Origin: Roseivivax isoporae LMG 25204
Lineage (GTDB): Bacteria > Pseudomonadota > Alphaproteobacteria > Rhodobacterales > Rhodobacteraceae
Length of the DNA: 64,000 bases
Direction of reading: 5' to 3'
Assembly: GCF_000521865.1 (NCBI RefSeq)
Contig: NZ_JAME01000024.1
Coordinates: forward strand, 19,384-83,383
Below, piece after piece: positions 58,377-64,000 of this stretch (its first letter is position 1; each line of letters starts with the position of its first letter). The translations under genes and the position numbers were made by a program. A model generated the notes under the pieces. The model made no database searches. It saw only the letters and a program-made list of their open reading frames with translations, and was not told where the DNA came from.

Positions 58377-59723
58377 ATGAAAACCTTGCAGAAATTGGCC
58401 CCCCTCGCGGCGCTCCTGGTGCTGCCGACGCTGGGCTTCGCGCAGGACGCGACCGAGGCCGCCGAGGCCGCGGCGCCCGGTTTCGACGAGATCGGCCCCT
58501 ACATCATGACGACGCTGCTGTTCCTCGTGGGCGGCTTCCTGGTGATGTGGATGGCGGCGGGCTTCGCCATGCTCGAGGCGGGCCTCGTGCGGTCCAAGAA
58601 CGTGACGATGCAGTGCGCCAAGAACATCGCGCTCTTCTCGATCGCCGGCATCATGTACTGGTTCGTGGGCTTCAACCTGATGTACCCGGGTGACGGCTGG
58701 ACCGTGGCGGGCTACGTCGGCACGCTGTTCTCGCCCGCCGTGCTCGAGCCCGTGGGCCTCGGGGCAGCGGATGCCTCGCTCGACTACGCGTCGGTCGGCT
58801 CCGACTTCTTCTTCCAGCTGATGTTCTGCGCCACCACCGCCTCGATCGTGTCGGGCACGCTGGCCGAGCGCATCAAGCTCTGGCCCTTCCTGATCTTCGT
58901 CGTGGTCCTCACCGGCTTCATCTACCCGATCGAGGCGTCCTGGCAGTGGGGCGGCGGCTGGCTGTCGGAAATGGGCTTCTCCGACTTCGCGGGCTCGACG
59001 CTGGTGCACGCGGCGGGCGGCTTCGCGGCGCTCGCGGGCGCCCTCGTCCTCGGGCCGCGCATCGGCAAGTACTCCAAGGACGGCCGCGTGATGCCGATCC
59101 CGGGCTCGAACCTCGCGCTCGCCACGCTCGGCACGTTCATCCTGTGGCTCGGCTGGTTCGGCTTCAACGGCGGCTCGCAGCTGGCCGCGGGCACCGTGGG
59201 CGACATCACCGATGTCAGCCGCATCTTCGCCAACACCAACATGGCCGCGGCGGCGGGTGCGGTGACCGCGCTGATCCTGACCCAGATCATGTACAAGAAG
59301 CCCGACCTCACCATGGTGCTGAACGGCGCGCTGGCTGGCCTCGTGTCGATCACCGCGGGCCCGCTCGATCCCACGCTCTTCGGTGCGCTCTGGATCGGCG
59401 CGATCGGCGGCATCATCGTGGTCGTGACCGTTCCCATGCTCGACAAGATGAAGATCGACGACGTCGTCGGCGCCATCCCCGTCCACCTGCTGGCGGGCAT
59501 CTGGGGCACCATCGCCGTGCCGTTCTACACCGAGGGCACCAGCTTCGTGACGCAGATCATCGGCGTCGTGTCGATCGGCGTGTTCGTCTTCGTCGTCTCC
59601 ATCATCGTGTGGATCATCCTCAAGGCGGTCATGGGCATCCGTGTCAGCGAGGAGGACGAGATCACCGGCCTCGACATGGCCGAGATGGGGATGGAGGCCT
59701 ATCCCGAGTTCTCCAAGGGCTGA
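58377..59723 (+). CDS. amtB: Ammonium transporter AmtB
   Basis: The 448-residue channel protein starts with a cleavable signal peptide (MKTLQKLAPLAALLVLPTLGFAQ), as in E. coli AmtB, and then has eleven hydrophobic segments. Conserved blocks are GGFLVMWMAAGFAMLEAGLVRSKN, FADFAGSTLVHAAGGFAAL (here FSDFAGSTLVHAAGG, first pore His), LGTFILWLGWFGFNGGS and DDVVGAIPVHLLAGIWGTIAV (second pore His). It conducts ammonia across the inner membrane and is gated by GlnK. A perfect terminator follows. The start ATG has TAGGGAAACGGA before it. Confidence 0.95.
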   Translation: MKTLQKLAPLAALLVLPTLGFAQDATEAAEAAAPGFDEIGPYIMTTLLFLVGGFLVMWMAAGFAMLEAGLVRSKNVTMQCAKNIALFSIAGIMYWFVGFNLMYPGDGWTVAGYVGTLFSPAVLEPVGLGAADASLDYASVGSDFFFQLMFCATTASIVSGTLAERIKLWPFLIFVVVLTGFIYPIEASWQWGGGWLSEMGFSDFAGSTLVHAAGGFAALAGALVLGPRIGKYSKDGRVMPIPGSNLALATLGTFILWLGWFGFNGGSQLAAGTVGDITDVSRIFANTNMAAAAGAVTALILTQIMYKKPDLTMVLNGALAGLVSITAGPLDPTLFGALWIGAIGGIIVVVTVPMLDKMKIDDVVGAIPVHLLAGIWGTIAVPFYTEGTSFVTQIIGVVSIGVFVFVVSIIVWIILKAVMGIRVSEEDEITGLDMAEMGMEAYPEFSKG

Positions 59724-59753
59724 TTTCCTCCTTCCGATCGGTCCTTGATCCCT

Positions 59754-59780
59754 GCCCGGGCGTTCGCGCCCGGGCTTTTT
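59754..59780 (+). terminator. Intrinsic terminator of glnK-amtB
   Basis: GCCCGGGCG (59754-59762), TTCG tetraloop, CGCCCGGGC (59767-59775), then TTTTT. It is 30 bases after the amtB stop. Confidence 0.95.
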
Positions 59781-59890
59781 CGTGTCCGCGCCGCGGGCGC
59801 GCGCGCCGGAACTTTCGCGTCCCCCGCCCTTTCCTCGGCCGGCGGGCGGGCCTAGCCTCCGGCGCGACACCCGCGATTCCCGAGGATTCC

Positions 59891-60358
59891 ATGACCCACG
59901 ACATCGACACCCGCCTGACCGAACTGGGCTACGTGCTGCCCGACGCGCCCGCGCCGGCCGCGAACTACGTGCCCTACGTGCTGGTGGGCGACCTGCTGCA
60001 CGTCTCGGGCCAGATCAGCCAGACCCCCGACGGGTTCATCACCGGCAAGCTCGGGCAGGACCTCTCGGCCGAACAGGGCGCCGAGGCCGCACGCTCCTGC
60101 GCGCTGTCGCTCCTTTCTCAGGTCCGCGCGGCCTGCGGCGGCGACCTGAAGAAGCTCCGCCGCGTGGTCAAGCTCACGGGCTTCGTCAATTCGACCCCCG
60201 ACTTCACCGACCAGCCCAAGGTGGTGAACGGCGCCTCCGACCTCATGGTCGAGATCCTGGGCGAGGCCGGGCGCCACGCGCGCTCCGCCGTGTCGGCCGG
60301 GTCGCTGCCCTTCGGCGTCGCGGTCGAGATCGAGGGGATCTTCCAGCTCGAGTCGTGA
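59891..60358 (+). CDS. RidA-family enamine/imine deaminase-like protein
   Basis: The 155-residue protein has the YjgF/RidA fold: YVPYVLVGDLLHVSGQISQ, TGKLGQDLSAEQGAEAARSCALSLLSQVRAACGGDLKKLRRVVKLTGFVNS, and GRHARSAVSAGSLPFGVAVEIEGIF. The arginine in GRHARSAVSAGSLP is at the position of the substrate-binding Arg of RidA. Longer than RidA itself (~128), it belongs to the YjgF-like group common near glycerophosphodiesterase genes. It may hydrolyse reactive imines from amino acid metabolism. The stop overlaps the next gene's GTG. Confidence 0.88.
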   Translation: MTHDIDTRLTELGYVLPDAPAPAANYVPYVLVGDLLHVSGQISQTPDGFITGKLGQDLSAEQGAEAARSCALSLLSQVRAACGGDLKKLRRVVKLTGFVNSTPDFTDQPKVVNGASDLMVEILGEAGRHARSAVSAGSLPFGVAVEIEGIFQLES

Positions 60359-61119
60359 CCGCCATGGTCCCGCTGCCGCGCGCCTTCCTCGACCGGCCGA
60401 TCGCCCATCGCGGCCTGCACCGCGCCCGCGACGGCCGGCCCGAGAACTCGCGCGCGGCGGTCGCGGCCGCCATCGCCGGCGGCTACGGGATCGAGATCGA
60501 CCTGCAGCTCTCGGCCGACGGCGTCGCCATGGTCTTCCACGACGCGGCCCTCGACCGCCTGACCGACGCCACCGGCCCGCTGGCCGCGCGCACCGCCGCG
60601 GACCTCGCGGCGATCCCGCTCCGCCACGGGTCCGAGACCATTCCGACCTTCGCCGAGATCCTCGCGTGCGTGGCCGGGCGCGTGCCGCTCCTCGTCGAGA
60701 TCAAGGACCAGGACGGCGCGCTCGGGCCGGGCGTGGGCGCGCTCGAGGCCGCCGCTGCCGCCGACCTCGCGGGCTACGCGGGCCCGGTGGCCCTCATGTC
60801 GTTCAACCCGCACGCGGTCGCGGCGCTCGCCCGCGCGGCGCCCGGCCTGCCGCGCGGCCTCGTCACCTGCGCCTTTCCCGCGGCCGAATGGCCAGACGTG
60901 CCCGCCCCCGTCCGCGACCGCCTGCGCGCAATCCCCGATGCCGGGCCCACGGGGGCGAGTTTCGTCAGCCACGACGCCCGAGACCTCGACAATCCGCGCC
61001 TTGCCGAGCTGGCCGCGCAGGGCGTCGCGATCCTCTGCTGGACGATCCGCTCGGCCGAGGCCGAGGCGGCCGCGCGGCGCGTCGCGGCGAACGTGACCTT
61101 CGAGGGCTACGCCGCTTGA
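60355..61119 (+). CDS. Glycerophosphodiester phosphodiesterase
   Basis: The 254-residue TIM-barrel enzyme has the GDPD motifs: [21 protein letters not shown] (HRG...PENS), [26 protein letters not shown] (ExD...HD) and [15 protein letters not shown]. It splits glycerophosphodiesters into glycerol 3-phosphate and an alcohol. The GTG start overlaps the RidA stop by 4 bases, while an ATG nine bases later (60364) is the alternative. There is no signal peptide, so it acts in the cytoplasm. Confidence 0.9.
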   Translation: MTAMVPLPRAFLDRPIAHRGLHRARDGRPENSRAAVAAAIAGGYGIEIDLQLSADGVAMVFHDAALDRLTDATGPLAARTAADLAAIPLRHGSETIPTFAEILACVAGRVPLLVEIKDQDGALGPGVGALEAAAAADLAGYAGPVALMSFNPHAVAALARAAPGLPRGLVTCAFPAAEWPDVPAPVRDRLRAIPDAGPTGASFVSHDARDLDNPRLAELAAQGVAILCWTIRSAEAEAAARRVAANVTFEGYAA

Positions 61120-61226
61120 ACCGGCCCGGCCGCGCCACAGATCATGCACGGGACAGGCGCGCCCGCCGTCCCTGAGGCCGGTCGACCGGACGGCCCCCAT
61201 TGCCCACGACACACGGGATCCTGCCC

Positions 61227-62426
61227 ATGACCTGCGAAAGCCCGGGACCTGCGATCACGCTCAGCGCGCACGAGCGGCTCGACGACATCGGTCAGGCGAC
61301 ATGGGATGCCTGCGCCTGCCCCGAAGCCGCGGAGGGCGGCCGTCCCCGCGACCCCTTCACCACCTACCGCTTCCTGTCGGCGCTCGAACGCTCGGGATCG
61401 GTCGGCGCCGGCAGCGGCTGGGATCCGCGCTACCTGACCGTCGAGGCGGACGGCGAGGTCATCGCCTGCGCGCCGCTCTACGTGAAGTCGCACAGCCAGG
61501 GCGAATACATCTTCGACCACGCCTTCGCGAATGCCTACGAACGCGCGGGCGGGCGCTACTATCCCAAGCTTCAGGTCGCGGTGCCCTTCACGCCGGCGAC
61601 CGGCCGGCGCTTCCTCACCAGGCCCGGCCACGACGTGACCGGCGCCTCGGCCATCGTGCAGGGGCTCGCGCAGATCTGCGCCGACAACGGGCTCTCCTCG
61701 GCACACGTCACCTTCTGCACCGAGGCCGAGGCGGCGGCGGGAGAGGCGATGGGCCTCCTGCGCCGCACCACGCAGCAATTCCACTGGCACAATCGCGGCT
61801 ATGCCGATTTCGACGCCTTCCTCGGCGATCTCTCGTCGCGCAAGCGCAAGACCATCCGCCGCGAGCGCCGCATCGCCCACGAATTCGGCGGCACGATCGA
61901 GATGCTGACCGGCGACGCCATCCGGCCGGACCACTGGGACGCGTTCTGGACCTTCTACCAGGACACCGGGGCGCGCAAATGGGGCATGCCCTACCTCACG
62001 CGGCGCTTCTTCGCGATCGCGCACGAGACGCTGCGCGACGACATCGCGCTCGTCATGGCGACGCGCGACGGCCGCCCGGTGGCCGGCGCGCTGAACTTCA
62101 TCGGCCGCGACGCGCTCTACGGCCGCTACTGGGGCTGCGTCGAACACCACGACTGCCTGCATTTCGAGGCCTGCTACTACCAGGCCATCGACTTCGCCAT
62201 CGCGCAGGGGCTCGACCGCGTCGAGGCCGGGGCGCAGGGCGAACACAAGCTCGCACGCGGGTATCTGCCGGCGCCCACCCATTCGCTGCATTACCTGCGC
62301 GACAAGGGTTTCGCCGAGGCGGTCGCGCGCTATGTCGACGCCGAGCGCCGCGCCGTGGGCGAGGACATCGAGGTGCTCACCGCCTTCGGCCCGTTCCGCA
62401 AAGCGACTATCGAGGAACAGGAATGA
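61227..62426 (+). CDS. GNAT/FemAB-like peptidogalycan-biosynthesis family protein (DUF482)
   Basis: The 399-residue protein belongs to the DUF482/COG3146 family, which has a duplicated GNAT-like fold. Conserved features are [73 protein letters not shown] and [46 protein letters not shown]. The family is described as predicted N-acyltransferases; biochemical function is unproven. The ATG at 61227 is preferred over an upstream TTG. It overlaps phhB by 4 bases. Confidence 0.85.
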   Translation: MTCESPGPAITLSAHERLDDIGQATWDACACPEAAEGGRPRDPFTTYRFLSALERSGSVGAGSGWDPRYLTVEADGEVIACAPLYVKSHSQGEYIFDHAFANAYERAGGRYYPKLQVAVPFTPATGRRFLTRPGHDVTGASAIVQGLAQICADNGLSSAHVTFCTEAEAAAGEAMGLLRRTTQQFHWHNRGYADFDAFLGDLSSRKRKTIRRERRIAHEFGGTIEMLTGDAIRPDHWDAFWTFYQDTGARKWGMPYLTRRFFAIAHETLRDDIALVMATRDGRPVAGALNFIGRDALYGRYWGCVEHHDCLHFEACYYQAIDFAIAQGLDRVEAGAQGEHKLARGYLPAPTHSLHYLRDKGFAEAVARYVDAERRAVGEDIEVLTAFGPFRKATIEEQE

Positions 62427-62713
62427 CCGAGAAACTGAGCGACACCGCCCGCGACACCATGCTGGCCCCGCTCCTGGACAACGGCTGGTCCATGACGGAC
62501 GGCCGCGACGCGATCCAGAAGACCTACAAGTTCGACGACTTCGTCTCCGCCTTCGGCTGGATGACGCGGGCCGCCATCTGGGCCGAGAAGTGGGACCACC
62601 ATCCCGAATGGACGAACGTCTACAACACGGTGACGGTGACGCTGACCACCCACGACGTGGACGGCCTGTCGAGCCTCGACGCCAAGCTCGCGCGCAAGCT
62701 CGACACGCTCTGA
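62423..62713 (+). CDS. phhB: 4a-hydroxytetrahydrobiopterin dehydratase
   Basis: The 96-residue protein has the PCD/DCoH fold: ALL-length core with [57 protein letters not shown]. The catalytic HH of DHHPEW and the later His in TTHDVDG are in place. It dehydrates 4a-hydroxytetrahydrobiopterin produced by aromatic amino acid hydroxylases; no phenylalanine hydroxylase gene is near, so its pterin partner is unknown. The ATG overlaps the preceding stop (ATGA). Confidence 0.93.
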   Translation: MTEKLSDTARDTMLAPLLDNGWSMTDGRDAIQKTYKFDDFVSAFGWMTRAAIWAEKWDHHPEWTNVYNTVTVTLTTHDVDGLSSLDAKLARKLDTL

Positions 62714-62719
62714 CCCCGC

Positions 62720-62755
62720 GCCGGGCGGACCGCGCCTCGGGGCGCCCCGCCCGGC
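62720..62755 (+). terminator. Hairpin after phhB
   Basis: GCCGGGCGG (62720-62728) and CCGCCCGGC (62747-62755) form a perfect 9-base stem with an 18-base loop, 7 bases past the phhB stop. There is no T-run. Confidence 0.5.
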
Positions 62756-62844
62756 CCGCCCGTCTCCTGCGGATTTCCTGAAACATTTCCGCCGTCCCGC
62801 TGTTCGGGCCGCGGAAACCAACTCAGGACATGAAAGGAGACGAC

Positions 62845-63399
62845 ATGCTCCGCACCGTATCCACGATCGTCCTCGCGGCGGGACTTCCCGTCGCCGCCAT
62901 CGCCCAGGACACCTCGCAGGGCAACACGCAGACCGGCTCCCAGGGCACCGCCCAGACCCAGGGCGACACGCAGACCCAGGGCAATTCGCAATATGCCGGC
63001 CAGTCCGGTTCGGGCTCCGACTACCAGAGCGGCAGCCTCGGCACCGAGAACCTCGAGAACGTGATCCGCGCCTCCGAGATCCAGGGCAGCGAGGTCTACA
63101 CCGTCGGCAACGACTACGACATGTCGACCTGGGAAGACACGCCCTACTACGAGGAAGTCGAGACCGAGTGGGAACAGGTCGGCACCGTGACCGACATCGC
63201 GATGACGCCGGACGGCAAGATGACCGGGCTCATCGTCGAACATGGCGGCTTTCTCGACATCGGCGACGACCACGTGCTGCTCAACCTCGACGACGCCAAG
63301 TTCGCGAGCATCGACGAGGACAACGCCTACAGCTTCGTGACGCGCTATTCGGGCGACGAGCTCGAACAGATGCAGGAGGTCGAAGAAAACTGGTGGTAA
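62845..63399 (+). CDS. Secreted PRC-barrel-like protein with Gln/Thr-rich linker
   Basis: The 184-residue precursor has a signal peptide (MLRTVSTIVLAAGLPVAAIAQ), a Gln/Thr/Gly/Ser-rich low-complexity stretch (about 20-65, with repeated QTQG and TQ units) and then a PRC-barrel-like domain (VIRASEIQGSEVYTVGND, GTVTDIAMTPDGKMTGLIVEHGGFLDIGDDHVLLNLDDAKF). It would be a small periplasmic or surface protein; the ligand is not known. I choose the ATG at 62845 because AAGGAGA lies 5 bases away; an ATG 15 bases upstream has a weaker site. It is monocistronic and faces the TIR gene. Confidence 0.85.
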   Translation: MLRTVSTIVLAAGLPVAAIAQDTSQGNTQTGSQGTAQTQGDTQTQGNSQYAGQSGSGSDYQSGSLGTENLENVIRASEIQGSEVYTVGNDYDMSTWEDTPYYEEVETEWEQVGTVTDIAMTPDGKMTGLIVEHGGFLDIGDDHVLLNLDDAKFASIDEDNAYSFVTRYSGDELEQMQEVEENWW

Positions 63400-63492
63400 C
63401 CCCGCCGGTTGACCGCGGACCGCGCGATCCCGCACGCGTGGCACGCGGTGTCGATGCCGGTGCCGGCCCGAGGTCCGGCCGGTCGCCGGCAA

Positions 63493-63521
63493 GGCCCGTC
63501 TGTCCCTCCGGCAGGCGGGCC
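63493..63521. terminator. Hairpin between PRC-barrel and TIR genes
   Basis: GGCCCGTCTG (63493-63502) and CAGGCGGGCC (63512-63521) pair over ten bases with one G-T wobble, in the 128-base gap between convergent genes. There is no strong T-run. Confidence 0.5.
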
Positions 63522-63527
63522 ACCCCG

Positions 63528-63965
63528 TCAGCGGACCCCCTGCCGTGACGCGAGCTGCGCCGCGAGCGCCCTGACCGCCGTCTCGAGCCGCACCGAATCG
63601 CATTCCCGGCAATCGGCGTAGTTCAGGATCTGGATCCATTCCTCGAGCCCGTCCGGCACGTTGCGCCAGTAGACCGGCCAGAGGAACCCGAACCCCGACC
63701 GCTTGTTGCGCAGCCGCGCGACCATCAGCTCCTCGAGGCACTCGCCCGAGGCCATGTAGTCGGGGCTGACCAGGCAGAGCGCCCTGTCGCTCCGCTTCAG
63801 CGCCGCGTCGACCTCGCGCTGGTAGGCGACGCCGATCTCGATGTCGCGGCGGAAATCGAAGACCCGCACCTCCGGCGCACCCGCGGCAAAGGCCGCGACG
63901 ATCCGGTCCGCCGCCGCCGCATCCTTCGACGAAAAGCTCAGGAAGACGCGCGCGCCGGCCGTCAC
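63528..63965 (-). CDS. TIR-domain protein, 5' end uncertain
   Basis: The 145-residue frame is a single TIR domain: box 1 RVFLSFSSKD (6-15), DIEIGVAYQREVDAALKRSDRALCLVSPDYMASGECLEEL (41-80) with the likely NADase glutamate Glu79 in the SxxCxxEL motif, and LWPVYWRNVPDGLEEWIQI. TIR proteins of this sort cleave NAD+ or make signalling nucleotides in antiphage systems, or act as plain effectors. A GTG at 63965 has no clear ribosome site and the frame remains open to the window edge without a stop, so the real start may lie outside and a further domain may be present. No defence genes are visible on the inside flank. Confidence 0.75.
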   Translation of the reverse strand: MTAGARVFLSFSSKDAAAADRIVAAFAAGAPEVRVFDFRRDIEIGVAYQREVDAALKRSDRALCLVSPDYMASGECLEELMVARLRNKRSGFGFLWPVYWRNVPDGLEEWIQILNYADCRECDSVRLETAVRALAAQLASRQGVR

Positions 63966-64000
63966 ATCCGCCGACGACTGCGCCCGCGCGGGCGCCCGCC

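Overview
The window is a GC-rich chromosomal stretch from an alphaproteobacterium, almost certainly of the Rhodobacterales (Rhodobacter/Roseobacter/Paracoccus type). The pointers are a bztABCD-type acidic amino acid ABC transporter, an adjacent MarR-type gene plus orphan response regulator that match petP-petR of Rhodobacter, an ATP12 F1-assembly chaperone, a plant-type glutamate-cysteine ligase, xseB-ispA-dxs in series and glnK-amtB. I saw no rRNA, tRNA, CRISPR array, insertion sequence or prophage gene. The layout is that of a core chromosome, with short operons, many 4-base ATGA/GTGA overlaps and GC-rich hairpins between convergent genes.

Layout. 1-3.9 kb: the end of a ycjX gene, a GNAT gene, ycjF, then a cyclic-nucleotide-domain/thioredoxin-reductase-like flavoprotein that lacks the CxxC. 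3.9-8.4 kb (minus): bztABCD. 8.6-11.4 kb (minus): crcB-rluC-HAD phosphatase-ATP12, chained by 4-base overlaps. 11.5-15.9 kb: class III (taurine-pyruvate type) aminotransferase, GNAT, BCCT transporter, HU protein. 15.9-20 kb: AMP nucleosidase, Tat-exported PhoD, and divergent zinT with a Zur-box-like palindrome. 20-26.4 kb: ilvE, petP-petR, then HDAC-like deacetylase-xseB-ispA-dxs. 26.4-29.6 kb: ExoD-like protein, epimerase, small lytic transglycosylase lipoprotein, APP1-domain protein.

28.6-38.7 kb is the most interesting block. A polyamine-type ABC transporter with unusually enlarged permeases, a DUF1330 gene and a trailing APP1-domain gene run leftwards. From the same 443-base control region an ectoine-hydrolase-like M24 protein, an ArgE-like deacetylase and an FCD-type GntR regulator run rightwards. 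Two copies of an 11-base GATGTACACAA motif sit before the hydrolase gene. I read this as an uptake-and-catabolism divergon for an uncharacterised N-acylated or cyclic diamino compound; the substrate is inference.

38.7-48.8 kb: Tat-exported MBL hydrolase, kpsT-kpsE capsule export pair (no kpsM beside it), thiolase, STAS protein plus RsbW-like kinase, gamma-glutamyltransferase whose Shine-Dalgarno lies in a large hairpin, gshA, a small membrane protein, and rsmE. 48.8-64 kb: ubiA, OmpA-family protein plus membrane coiled-coil protein, type I secretion adaptor and ABC ATPase, class A penicillin-binding protein, glnK-amtB, RidA, glycerophosphodiesterase, FemAB/GNAT-like protein, pterin dehydratase, PRC-barrel protein, and at the right edge a TIR-domain protein whose 5' end may lie outside the window.

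All functional calls come from motif and family recognition by eye; no database search was run.
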